Positions 32,343 through 41,227 of a DNA stretch of 64,000 bases are shown in pieces. Each line of letters opens with the position of its first letter. Within the stretch, counting starts at the first letter, position 1. Origin of the DNA: Novosphingopyxis sp965218915 (GTDB lineage: Bacteria; Pseudomonadota; Alphaproteobacteria; Sphingomonadales; Sphingomonadaceae); NCBI RefSeq assembly GCF_965218915.1, contig NZ_OZ244708.1, positions 62,001 through 126,000 on the forward strand. The letters are read 5' to 3'. The notes below the pieces were generated by a model. That model had not been told where the DNA came from and made no database searches. It worked only from the letters and a program-made list of their open reading frames with translations. Made by a program: the position numbers and the translations under genes.

Positions 32343-32567
32343 AAACCGCGGTAGGCGTTCGTGCCTTAAGACCGAAATGGCGCACCCGACATGACAGAGA
32401 TGGGCACTGTAATCACTGGGAAATTCTGGTGGATTTAGCGGCGCAGTTCTAGATTATCGGCATCTGTCCCCGCCTTCAAGCGTTCAGACGAAGTTCTCAA
32501 CCTCATATCAAAAATCCCCGTCGGACCGCTCATGCAGGGAGACAGCAGGTCCGCCGGGTCACTGTGG

Positions 32568-33000
32568 TCAGAACTTCCAACCCAGAATGATGGTGTCGGC
32601 TGCGGATTGTTCCTGGGATGCGATGATGCCGCAGGCTTCCACGCCGACGGTCCATCCGCTGCCGATCTCATCTTGGCTCGAGAGCGTGAACAGACCGGTA
32701 TTTCCGGAGACGCGCGGCAAGAACATAGTGAATCTGACATCCAGTGCTCCGTCTAGGCTCAGCGTGGAAGGCCGAAGCTCAGCGTGGCCGGGGCCAGCTG
32801 ATTGCCGCCGGGGACACATACAGGGCGGAGGCATCGAGGCTGCCGCGGGCCGACTGCCAGTTTACGAACGCGTCGCCGCCATAGCGGGTGCGATCGTCGC
32901 TATTGCTGGTGTCATTGAGATAGAGGCTGCGCTCTCATCGATACGGTGTAGCGCGACGATCTGGATGAGAACCGAGCGGCGATCAGGATGAGAGCTGATT
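32568..33000 (-). pseudogene. Outer-membrane beta-barrel, C-terminal remnant
   Basis: Reverse-strand frames contain RTRYGGDAFVNWQSARGSLD and, after a frame break near 32800, ALDVRFTMFLPRV, GSGWTVGVEACGI and finally TIILGWKF before the stop. Alternating polar and hydrophobic residues with a terminal Phe are typical of an outer-membrane barrel end. The upstream part is missing. I cannot name the family; autotransporter or porin-like are possible. Confidence 0.5.
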
Positions 33001-33243
33001 GTCGCGGCCATTTGATGATGGCCAGTCTGATTGACGCTGGCAAGGGCGTCCATCTCGACCGCTCGACCCTGCCGGACTGAGTAGGACGGGCAGCGTGGTG
33101 GCTCAGGCCGCTACGCGATCATCTGCTCTGCAATCTCAAGTTTGATGAAATATGCCAGGGCCGCGTGCGTGATTGACGGAGTCCTGCAGAGTTGTTGCAG
33201 ATGCAGTAACAACTATAACTGAATCCTTGTCATTTCGCGGCAG

Positions 33244-33654
33244 TTATTGAATGTTTTGAAGCATCATTATAAACTCTTTTACCAAAGCTTTGTCCTTGTT
33301 CGTCGGGCGCTTCGGAACAATGGCAAAAACTTGAACTCCGGTATCTTCCACTGCCGCAGTATGCATCGCTTTAATATTGAGCGAAGGACCATTCGCCGAC
33401 ACATTAAAATCGCTGGACGAAAGGCTTTTTCGAGCCGAAAGAAAGTCCATTCCATGCCTTTGGGAAAAAGACTCTACTAAAGATGAAATTTCGTCTTCTT
33501 TGTTTGGATCAATTGATATTGTTATATGAACAAACAAGTTTTTGTCATTGCCCGTAAGCACGTAGCGCTCCGGATCATGGCTACCAAGATTGCAACCAGA
33601 CAAACCATATACGCTCACAAGAGATAACGCTATAGATATTAATAATGATCGCAT
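33244..33654 (-). CDS. Small lipoprotein, unknown
   Basis: A 136-residue protein with signal peptide and lipobox GLSGC (Cys21), then an unrecognised region containing YVLTGNDKNLFVHITISIDP and FSQRHGMDFLSARKSLSSS. Base composition is much more AT-rich than the T4SS and core genes, suggesting separate origin. Its start codon overlaps the first of two imperfect 24-base direct repeats. No function can be assigned. Confidence 0.6.
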   Translation of the reverse strand: MRSLLISIALSLVSVYGLSGCNLGSHDPERYVLTGNDKNLFVHITISIDPNKEDEISSLVESFSQRHGMDFLSARKSLSSSDFNVSANGPSLNIKAMHTAAVEDTGVQVFAIVPKRPTNKDKALVKEFIMMLQNIQ

Positions 33655-33710
33655 TGGGCACCTAGTTTGTTAAAAGATCCCATCACATTGGGCACCTAAT
33701 TCGTTAGAAG
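33653..33710. repeat. Imperfect 24-base direct repeat
   Basis: ATTGGGCACCTAGTTTGTTA (33653-33672, continuing to 33676) recurs as ATTGGGCACCTAATTCGTTA (33687-33706, continuing to 33710). Only three of 24 positions differ, and the units are spaced by ten bases. The pair lies between the IS110 remnant and the start of the lipoprotein. It could be a regulator site or a scar of transposition. Confidence 0.7.
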
Positions 33711-33919
33711 CGCCGATCATCTGAACCGCGAATTGCGACTTCCCGTAAAATTCGTTTGCCCATGCAATCAACGAATTGGAGCTTGGCGATCGCTTCGGGC
33801 TCATTCTTGATCACCCCGATCAATCGCACCTCGCCAGCTTGGCCAGCATCCGCAATTGCCGCCGAAATCGTTTCCTCGTGGACGTCCAGCCCAACATACG
33901 CGTTATAATTGCTTGCCAT
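33704..33919 (-). mobile_element. IS110-family transposase, N-terminal remnant
   Basis: A 71-residue frame starting MASNYNAYVGLDVHEETISA, the start of the DEDD (RuvC-like) domain of IS110 transposases, where the Asp of GLDVH is the first catalytic residue. Homology fades after NEPEAIAKL; the rest of the roughly 340-residue protein is missing. A relic of an insertion sequence. Confidence 0.8.
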
Positions 33920-33979
33920 ACCGACCTCCGATCCTGCGCGGTCTAGAAATGACCGCACAAAGGAAGGCTACTCCAACCG

Positions 33980-34225
33980 GTGAGTTCGCCAACCGGAAAT
34001 GGTCATCCCATCTGGCTGTTCGCGGGCTCTCAAGCTAGCGGTGAGCGCGCCGCGGCGATCTATTCCGTCATCGAGACCGCTAAAATGAACGGCATCGAGC
34101 CGCAAGCCTATATCACCGATGTCATCGCCAGAATTGCCGCCGACTGGCCTGCCTCGAGATAGGATGAGCTCATGCCCTGGAACTGGCGGACGCTGGTCGA
34201 AGAACCCATCGCCGAAGCTGCCTGA
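33980..34225 (+). mobile_element. IS66-family transposase (TnpC), C-terminal remnant
   Basis: One frame reads WLFAGSQASGERAAAIYSVI, ETAKMNGIEPQAYITDVIAR, then a TAG at 34160, and after it DELMPWNWRTLVEE to TGA at 34223. This is the C-terminal domain of the IS66 TnpC transposase (LFAGS...GERAA...ETAKLN...LLPWNW). The in-frame stop and missing 5' part show it is dead. Confidence 0.85.
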
Positions 34226-34491
34226 CCTGCGTCTCACAGGCCACGCTTACCTATCATAATACAGCGAGAAAGGATCAAACGAAGACCATCGAAAATCGGC
34301 GCTTGCAGCACCGCAGGATCGCCGCCTAAACAACAAACCCCAGATGAGGCCCACGCTCCGCTAATTTACGCAGCCAAGTGTGCCAAACTTTTTGACGGCG
34401 GACACGTAAAAGACTCTATAACTTGAATAAACCTACACGAACTCTTCTTTACCGCCAATAAATATATTCAAATATATTATCATTCTATTTT

Positions 34492-34812
34492 CTATAAAAA
34501 TGCTATCCAAATTAGTGAAGCTACCCAAAGTAAAATACTTACGAGTAATATTTTAAGCTTGTCCCTATTAACCATAAAATCCTTTTGTAAAAAGGCAACT
34601 ATATGAGTAATAACTAGCGCTACAAATATCACGATAACATATGTAAACCAAACAAAGACATCTCCTCCTGATCCTTGATTATCTTTGCTAATATATGACG
34701 ACAAGATTATCCATCGTATCCAGATGGGTGATATCGATAATATTATCGATATCACCACAAAAGTAAAAGCTATGACCGACCATCTTTGTTTAATTACTGT
34801 CCAGGAAAACAT
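34492..34812 (-). CDS. Small membrane protein, candidate immunity protein for the RHS protein
   Basis: A 106-residue protein with three hydrophobic helices (VIAFTFVVISIILSI, FTYVIVIFVALVITHIVAFL, ILLVSILLWVASLIW), AT-rich coding and a Lys-rich loop. It directly follows the RHS gene and overlaps its stop by 19 bases. In polymorphic toxin systems the immunity gene lies immediately after the toxin tip; membrane immunity proteins usually face membrane-acting toxins. The role is inferred from position; no family is recognised. Confidence 0.6.
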   Translation of the reverse strand: MFSWTVIKQRWSVIAFTFVVISIILSISPIWIRWIILSSYISKDNQGSGGDVFVWFTYVIVIFVALVITHIVAFLQKDFMVNRDKLKILLVSILLWVASLIWIAFL

Positions 34813-37800
34813 TTGATACTGGCCTTTCCACCCACAATATCATAAGCGAGATTCCGAAATCTGTCCTGCTCGGCAGACGCACCATTAGAAGAAAATGCAG
34901 AAGCAAATGAATCTGAGATTAGATTAGCGGCAGATCGAGATTGACCAGCACCAGCAAGATAGAAACCTACAGCCAAATTTGCTGCGGGGGTATACTGGCT
35001 GTAGAATACCGTGCCAGAGGATGTGCGGACGCGTTGAAAGTCATAAGTTCCGTAATGGCCTACATTCGAATTGGCACCAAATAAGCCGCCGCTAAATCCA
35101 GCACTAAAAATATCAGTGGGATTAAAATTGTCTGGAGCTCGGAAGCTCAGCCCGCCTGCTTCGCAACGCTTAGAACTGGGAGGAGCGCTATTGTCGATTC
35201 GAAAATTGGTCCGCGGCGCTGGATTAGATTTTTTATTTTTGCGCCGGGCTGTTCCTTGGACGACTATATCGTCTGCTGACGAACCTCCAACGCTGCCAGC
35301 GAAGATTCCACCAAACAGTCCGGTATAGACTCCGGCCGGCGCCGATTTAATCGGCTCTCTCCGCCCGGTCACAACTATCGCAGGGCCATAGGAACCATCT
35401 ATCCGCCTTATCAGGCCTTTTAAACTGGATGTCCCCGACGGATCAATGCCATTCACCGGATCATTGCCGACATAGCGATACATGTTCATACCGTCGCCAT
35501 ATCCGATCGGGTCGGTCTGCAGAAACCGTCCGAGCGAGGGCGAATACATGCGCGCTTTGTAATAAGACATGCCAAGCTCGGCAATCCAGGCCTGGCCGGT
35601 ATACTGGAACCGGCCGGCGTTGGTTAGGCCGGGGATGCCATAAGCGTCATAGCTGTTGACGGTCAGCCCGTTGCCGTTGGCATCAGAGATCGCCACGATC
35701 GAGCCGCGCTCGTCAGCATAAAGGTAGCGCCGCGCGCTGGCCGCTACGCTGGCGCCCTCATACATAACCAGCGGATTGTCGACACCGGCAGCTGCGCCGT
35801 GGATGTAGCGCTTCAGCATGGTTCCGGAAGTGTTATATTCGGCAACCATCGCATCGCCATCATAGGCAAACCGCGTAATGCCGGTCTGGCTACCGTTGAT
35901 CTCATACAGGCGACCTAGCGGATCGTAACGCAGCGTCGCGCTCGAACTGCCCACGCTGCCGATGACCAGGCGGTTTTCGACATCATAGGTGAAAGCGCTG
36001 GTGCCGTCCGAGGTCAGATTGCCATTGGCATCATAGGTGAAATCGGCCGGGCCGGCCTCCAAATACTGGTTGAGGCCGTTTGCTGTGTAGGCGCGCGTCG
36101 CGTCCTTGTGCCCGTCCCAGGCATAGGCGTTGTTCGACTGCGTCTTGCTCGCAATCTGACCCGCTGGATTGTAGGCGAGGGTCGCCGTCGTATCGAGAGT
36201 GGTGCCCGCCTGGTTCAGGGTAAGGCCGCTCAATCTGGACGCGACATCGTAGGCGAAGTTGTTATACATATTCCAGCCGCTGCCGGGTTGATACCGGTTT
36301 AGCCTTGATGGCAATCCGTAGTCATCGAACGTGGTCTGCAGCAAATTTTCGCCATTGAATTGCGTCAGATTGGGCCGTCCCAGGACGTCATAGGATGAGG
36401 CTACCGAATAATTGTCCGGGAAGGTCATGGTCGATCGGTTGTTCGTCACGTCGTATCCGGATCCGATCGAACGGCTGGTTCCGTTCATCGTCATGGTTTC
36501 CATGATCTGACGCCCGAGCCCGTCAAAAGCGAATGTCACGCCCTCGCCAGCCGTGCTATCAAACCGGGCGCTCGTGAGACCGCCGAACAAGTCATAATCA
36601 TAATAAACATCGCGCGTATGGGTTGAGGAAAGCCCGGAGCGCTGCGGCACGACCTTTTTGGTGAGCCTGTTCAGATGGTCATAGGTCAGGAGCAACGTTT
36701 CGCCTCGGCGCGTGACGAAGCTAGTGACATTGCCATTCGGATCGAAGCCATATTGCTCGAGATCAGTAGTCGAGCTGGCATTGGCGCCCTTGGCCGCGAC
36801 GGGGTAGCGGATCTGATAATTGCGATCGTGACCGTCATAGATATAGGTGGTGAGATTGTTCGAGGCGTCCTTGGCGGTCGCGATCAGGCCATTTGGTGTA
36901 AAGGTAAATGTGTAATCATTGATCGCGTCTGCGGTGAGATAGCCACTGGTAACCTGGAACACGTGGTCGAGTTGGTCATAGCTATATTTTGTGATGCGGT
37001 CGGGGCCAAAGGCTCCTTGTGTCCCGAGTTGGCAGGCGCTGGAGGGAGGCGAACCAAACTTCGCCGAGTTCATCCGCGTAGCGACACAGGTTATCCTGCC
37101 TGCCGTGTCGTAGCTCGTCTGAACCAAGGTTTGAACAGCGCCGTTCGATCCGATACTAGACTGCTTGATCGGTCGGCCATAGCTGTCGAACGCTACAGTC
37201 GATGATTGATTAACAGCAAATGACGGCCAAGAAGTTTCTGACTGCCCAGTGGTATGCCCGGATTCAACTTTCCATGCCCGGCCTGCCGCATCATAAGATG
37301 TGCGCTGCGCAAGATTGTAGCCGGATGCGGCCGGTCCTATTCGGCCTGTTTCCTGGCGCGCCTTGTTGTAGAAAATAACGGTTGTATCGCCAGCCCCGCT
37401 CAATGGCCCATCGATCGACGCGACATCGCCTGACGAGGTATATGTCAGATTTGTCGTCTGGATCAGCGTGTTGTTGCCTGCCTTAACGCTGAGGTTGGCC
37501 GGCAATGCATTGTTGGGGGTGCTGCTGGTGAGATAGTTGAGATCAGAAATCCGCTCGTTCGCGCTGCCCGTGCAGGTTGCCGCCGTTCGGCATTCTCGCG
37601 AATAATCGAAAGCGTAAATAGTTGGAGAATTCGACCAACCGCTGGCTGACGTCAGATACCGCGCCTGGACCGCGCTGTAAGAAATTGTCGTTGTCGGCCG
37701 GGCACCCCCCACATTGGGCGCCGGTGCTTCAATTTTGCTAACCCCGCCATGCGTTGCGTTATAGGTAAAGTTGGTGGTGTTGCCATTAGCGTCGGTGACG

Positions 37801-39080
37801 CTCGTCGGTTTATTGCATATTTTCGGGTTCGTGCAGGAGCTTAAAAAGGTTGCGCTTTGGGTGATTGGAGCGAGCTCTGTGCCAGATTTGGGATAATGCG
37901 TCTGGCTCGTGACGTTACCGCGGGTATCGTAAGTAAAGGTGGTGTAGTCGTGCTCCGGCATTGTTATTTTTGTGACGCGCCCTGCTGGACAATTTGATGG
38001 AGGATTGCAATACGCAAAATTGGTAATAGCATTTCTTGCATTGGTTATGCCAATAAGCTGCTCCTGGGTATTGAAGGAGTATCTCAAAGGATTGCCATTG
38101 GGATCGGAAACCTGCACGTGAAAAGTGCCAGTGTTTGAATAGTTCCAAGTTCCCCCGCCCTTCGTCACGGACAACACTTTGTCGCCGCTATAGACAAAGG
38201 AAACCGGCGAACTGCCCGAGCCAGGCGGCGTTATCGAGGTGACCTTGCTACCGGAGTAAGAATAGGAGGTGGTCCTGCCTTCAGGATGGGTTACCGAGGG
38301 GGTGTTCGAAAGGTTGCCACCATAGGTCACTTCCGGCCAGTTACCAGCAAGGCTGCATACATCTGCCGTTGGACTGCAGTACTCCACTGCATTGTTGATC
38401 GACGTAACTTTGGTTAGCTGGCCCCAATCTGATCGCGTGCTGTAATTGGAATAGTAGGACAGTTTGAGTTGATAGCCTGTCGAGCTGTTGATAGAAATAA
38501 GCCTGGTTTGCGTTACAAAATAATTATCGCTCGGATTCGGCCTGACAACTTCATAAGCACCGGTCTGATAAAAGAATTGATGCTCAACGCCGTCCGGAAA
38601 GGTTATCTTCTCTGCAGCCTTGAATGCAGTGGTGTGCTCAGAAAGACCAGATACGGCCCGGAATTGAATTACTGTTCCGTCCGAGGCGGTATATGCCGTG
38701 GCGGTGCTGTTCAGCGTTGACCCATCTTGAACTACTGGAATATAAGCCGTTCCGTTCCAGTGAAATGAGCTTGACACCCCGCCAAATACAACGATCGGAT
38801 CTGTCGCATTGCCCGACATCACCGGGGTCGTCGATAGACGCCAGCCATAGGTCGCCAGCTGTCTATCGAGCTGCAATCCGCGGTGATCGTCTGGCCCTAT
38901 TCTCAGGTCAGTTGAGCCAAGCACGAGTGTGCGCGTAAAAATGTCGACGTTGTTCTCATCCACATTCATGGGCTGCGGCGGCGGCGGCGGTTGTGTCTGC
39001 GCGTTGGCTTCTGCAGCCAAAAGCAGCGACATGGCGCCTAGCGATACGCCCGAGAGCGAACGAATGCCTTTTTTTGTCAT
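34794..39080 (-). CDS. RHS/YD-repeat protein with variable C-terminal tip
   Basis: A 1428-residue exported protein. Residues 1-28 are a Sec signal peptide (GVSLGAMSLLLAAEANAQ). The body has many YD repeats (such as YDAAGRAW, YDPLGRLYE, FAYDGDAM) that form the RHS shell, closing with DPIGYGDGMNMYRYVGNDP at about 1190-1216. The last 212 residues differ: a linker with IVVTGRREP and DDIVVQGTARRK, then an unrecognised tip rich in Gly/Ala/Ser (NLAVGFYLAGAGQSRSAANL). RHS shells enclose a toxic tip. A GGGGGGAG site precedes ATG 39080. No VgrG or PAAR is nearby, consistent with Sec-dependent export. Confidence 0.88.
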   Translation of the reverse strand: MTKKGIRSLSGVSLGAMSLLLAAEANAQTQPPPPPQPMNVDENNVDIFTRTLVLGSTDLRIGPDDHRGLQLDRQLATYGWRLSTTPVMSGNATDPIVVFGGVSSSFHWNGTAYIPVVQDGSTLNSTATAYTASDGTVIQFRAVSGLSEHTTAFKAAEKITFPDGVEHQFFYQTGAYEVVRPNPSDNYFVTQTRLISINSSTGYQLKLSYYSNYSTRSDWGQLTKVTSINNAVEYCSPTADVCSLAGNWPEVTYGGNLSNTPSVTHPEGRTTSYSYSGSKVTSITPPGSGSSPVSFVYSGDKVLSVTKGGGTWNYSNTGTFHVQVSDPNGNPLRYSFNTQEQLIGITNARNAITNFAYCNPPSNCPAGRVTKITMPEHDYTTFTYDTRGNVTSQTHYPKSGTELAPITQSATFLSSCTNPKICNKPTSVTDANGNTTNFTYNATHGGVSKIEAPAPNVGGARPTTTISYSAVQARYLTSASGWSNSPTIYAFDYSRECRTAATCTGSANERISDLNYLTSSTPNNALPANLSVKAGNNTLIQTTNLTYTSSGDVASIDGPLSGAGDTTVIFYNKARQETGRIGPAASGYNLAQRTSYDAAGRAWKVESGHTTGQSETSWPSFAVNQSSTVAFDSYGRPIKQSSIGSNGAVQTLVQTSYDTAGRITCVATRMNSAKFGSPPSSACQLGTQGAFGPDRITKYSYDQLDHVFQVTSGYLTADAINDYTFTFTPNGLIATAKDASNNLTTYIYDGHDRNYQIRYPVAAKGANASSTTDLEQYGFDPNGNVTSFVTRRGETLLLTYDHLNRLTKKVVPQRSGLSSTHTRDVYYDYDLFGGLTSARFDSTAGEGVTFAFDGLGRQIMETMTMNGTSRSIGSGYDVTNNRSTMTFPDNYSVASSYDVLGRPNLTQFNGENLLQTTFDDYGLPSRLNRYQPGSGWNMYNNFAYDVASRLSGLTLNQAGTTLDTTATLAYNPAGQIASKTQSNNAYAWDGHKDATRAYTANGLNQYLEAGPADFTYDANGNLTSDGTSAFTYDVENRLVIGSVGSSSATLRYDPLGRLYEINGSQTGITRFAYDGDAMVAEYNTSGTMLKRYIHGAAAGVDNPLVMYEGASVAASARRYLYADERGSIVAISDANGNGLTVNSYDAYGIPGLTNAGRFQYTGQAWIAELGMSYYKARMYSPSLGRFLQTDPIGYGDGMNMYRYVGNDPVNGIDPSGTSSLKGLIRRIDGSYGPAIVVTGRREPIKSAPAGVYTGLFGGIFAGSVGGSSADDIVVQGTARRKNKKSNPAPRTNFRIDNSAPPSSKRCEAGGLSFRAPDNFNPTDIFSAGFSGGLFGANSNVGHYGTYDFQRVRTSSGTVFYSQYTPAANLAVGFYLAGAGQSRSAANLISDSFASAFSSNGASAEQDRFRNLAYDIVGGKASIKCFPGQ

Positions 39081-39098
39081 TTTACTCCCCCCGAACCC

Positions 39099-39632
39099 TT
39101 ATTCTTCGTCGCTCAGTGGCTCGCTCGCTCGCACCGCACGCGCCCGATCGACCAATTGAGAGAGATCGACACCATCGCTGGATACTGTGCCGATTAAATT
39201 GCCAGGCGACGCGATACCGATGTTCAACGGTTCTGTGGCACCCTTGGCGAAATCAAGATCGACCCCATCAAGGTTCGTGCTCGCTTCAACACCGGCAGCT
39301 CTGGCGATCGTTCCGGTTATCTCTTCAAGAGCCAGCGAGTTATCGCCGCTTTGCATAACCAGCCAGACGCGCTTCGATCCCTCATATGAGGTCGTCACCA
39401 CCGCAGCTTGTTCATCGGGCAGTTCGACCAGCTCATAATCGTCTACCTGGCCCAATACCGTTCCAGCGTTGCCGCACACGACTTGGAGCATTTCGGGGCC
39501 GTCATCGAACACAGTGCTCAAGAATGCTTTGCAGGATGATGCAGGAACTGGTTGCGCACTGAGAACGCTCGAAAATGAGAATAGCAGGGCACAAGCCGCA
39601 TTTCCAATGATTTTAAAACTAATAACTCTCAT
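39099..39632 (-). CDS. Exported protein upstream of the RHS gene, unknown
   Basis: A 177-residue protein with a signal peptide (FKIIGNAACALLFSFSSVLS, cut near AQPVPA) and an acidic mature part with SGDNSLALEEITGTIARAAG and a C-terminus ending EPLSDEE. It lies 18 bases before the RHS gene and must be on the same transcript. ATG 39632 gives the signal peptide; the longer frame has no support. I do not recognise it; it could help export or folding of the RHS protein. Confidence 0.6.
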   Translation of the reverse strand: MRVISFKIIGNAACALLFSFSSVLSAQPVPASSCKAFLSTVFDDGPEMLQVVCGNAGTVLGQVDDYELVELPDEQAAVVTTSYEGSKRVWLVMQSGDNSLALEEITGTIARAAGVEASTNLDGVDLDFAKGATEPLNIGIASPGNLIGTVSSDGVDLSQLVDRARAVRASEPLSDEE

Positions 39633-39745
39633 ATCGATGCTCTCAAATTTGAGAAGGCCTGCACTAATATATAGCAATTGCCATCTATATTTCGGGCGCT
39701 GATCTTCACTCTACATTCTAAAATGGCGCAATAACTGGAGTTCTG

Positions 39746-40328
39746 TTACTGGCAGGCACCCTGGCCAACTGTAACCACCAGAACTCCTGTCGCTGTAGCC
39801 CCAAAGGAGTCCCGGACTGTATACGTAGCAGTAGCTGTTGTGCCGTGGGACAACACTCCATTATATTTGAGCTGGGTGGTAGATGAGACTGTAAATTTGG
39901 CGCCAGACACACTTACCAATGCAAGCGGATAATTGCCTTCCGGGTCGGTATCGTTGGCCAGGACATTGTAATATCCAATGCTACAAGGCTCTTGGTATCC
40001 CGTATCGTTCACCGTCGTTGGAGGATTGTTTGACGGCGGCGGCGGCGGCGGGGGGGGGGGGTGGGGGCGGCGGGGGTGGCGAGTTGCTGGTGCAATTAGC
40101 AAGTGCGCCGGCATCGTCGGCCTTCACTAGCGCTCTGTTGCCAGCCGAATCGTAGCAATAGGACGCTACTTGATTGTTGTTTACGGTCCCCGATGATCGA
40201 GCCACGACAAGGCGGCCTTGCGCATCATAGGTGTAAGTGATGGTTTCACCTGCCGATGCTCCCGAAGATGCGGCGGCTGCCAAAACTAACGCAAGCGCGG
40301 TTCGACTGGTGAATTCGTGACGCAGCAT
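39746..40328 (-). pseudogene. YD-repeat and Ig-like protein frameshifted at a 12-G tract
   Basis: A signal peptide (LALVLAAAASSGASA), one YD unit (ITYTYDAQGRLVVARSSG, then YCYDSAGNRALV) and a proline tract are encoded in one frame from ATG 40328 (GGAGGGGG site). The frame then runs on to 39981 in unrelated residues. One base over, the sequence continues after the same proline tract with NNPPTTVNDTGYQEPC and VLANDTDPEGNYPLALVSVS, a cadherin-like/Ig-like domain ending at 39746. An 11-G tract would join them into a 193-residue protein. This is slippage, phase variation or a sequencing error. Confidence 0.7.
40050..40061. repeat. Homopolymer of 12 G (C on the coding strand)
   Basis: An uninterrupted run of 12 G, followed after one T by five more, encodes the proline tract of the YD-repeat protein read on the reverse strand. 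Runs of this length slip readily during replication. Its length decides the frame of the downstream domain. Confidence 0.9.
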
Positions 40329-40615
40329 ACACCCCCCTCCAGTCGCATCGTTCAACGAATCGCGACTCACTCTATTCGTGGAGCTACTTGCGCCCAGCTT
40401 TGAATACTTAGCAACAAAATTCTGCTCCTCGAGCTTTTTGAGTATAAGAGGCCGCCCGCGCGGATAAGGGGCACCCCAATTAGAGATGCCGAGCCGCCTG
40501 TTTCTGAATACGCGGAGTCGGGAAAGACTGACTATTCTGCTGCAATCTGTTGTTGGCAAAGCTGCTATCCGAGTGCATCATGGATTCGGAGTTTGATCCG
40601 AAGGTGGGGAGTATC

Positions 40616-40936
40616 ATGTTTAGACGGGCGATTGTTCGGTCCGGAGCGGCTAGTATGCTTGCTCTTTCACCTGTTACTGCCGCAACCGCCGCCCAGCTCG
40701 GCGACCCTGCGGGCTCTGGCGTGATTGTATCCGCCGCATCCTGGCTGCAGGGCACTTTGCTCGGCACGCTCGCCACCATCGTCGCGGTGATTGCGGTTGC
40801 CGCAGTCGGCTTCGGGATGCTGACCGGGCGGATCAACTGGCGGCACGGTGCGGTGGTGATCCTGGGCTGCTTCGTGCTGTTCGGCGCCGCGAGTATCGTC
40901 GGCGGGATCCAGTCGACCGCGCAAACGGCGAACTGA
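40616..40936 (+). CDS. virB2: T4SS major pilin, VirB2/TrbC family
   Basis: A 106-residue prepilin: a signal peptide (ALSPVTAATAA) then two hydrophobic helices in WLQGTLLGTLATIVAVIAVA and VILGCFVLFGAASIV separated by a basic turn (TGRINWRHGA), the VirB2/TrbC pattern. It forms the conjugative pilus. ATG 40616 has a GGGGAG site. First gene of the operon; about 290 bases upstream are free of genes and probably contain the promoter. Confidence 0.92.
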   Translation: MFRRAIVRSGAASMLALSPVTAATAAQLGDPAGSGVIVSAASWLQGTLLGTLATIVAVIAVAAVGFGMLTGRINWRHGAVVILGCFVLFGAASIVGGIQSTAQTAN

Positions 40937-40942
40937 TCCGCC

Positions 40943-41227
40943 ATGCCCGACATTCGCCGTGACACGCTGTTCGTCGCGCTAACCCGTCCACAGATGCTCG
41001 CGGGCGTCACCTACAGCTTCTTCGTGATCAACGGCGTGCTGGCGGCCGAGCTGTTCCTGATTTTCAAGTCGCTCTGGGTGCTGGCCATCGCGCTGCTCAT
41101 CCACGGCATCGGCGTGATCATGTGCCTGCGCGAGCCGCGCATCTTCGATCTGTGGATCGCCAGGGTCAGCCGCTGCCCGCGGGTGCGCAACCATGCGATC
41201 TGGCGATGCAACTCCTACCGTCCCTGA
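40943..41227 (+). CDS. virB3: T4SS protein VirB3
   Basis: A 94-residue protein beginning MPDIRRDTLFVALTRPQMLA, with two membrane helices (FFVINGVLAAELFLIF, WVLAIALLIHGIGVI) and the LREPRIFDLW tail typical of VirB3. It is an inner-membrane partner of VirB4. It starts six bases after virB2 and overlaps virB4 by 22 bases. Confidence 0.9.
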   Translation: MPDIRRDTLFVALTRPQMLAGVTYSFFVINGVLAAELFLIFKSLWVLAIALLIHGIGVIMCLREPRIFDLWIARVSRCPRVRNHAIWRCNSYRP

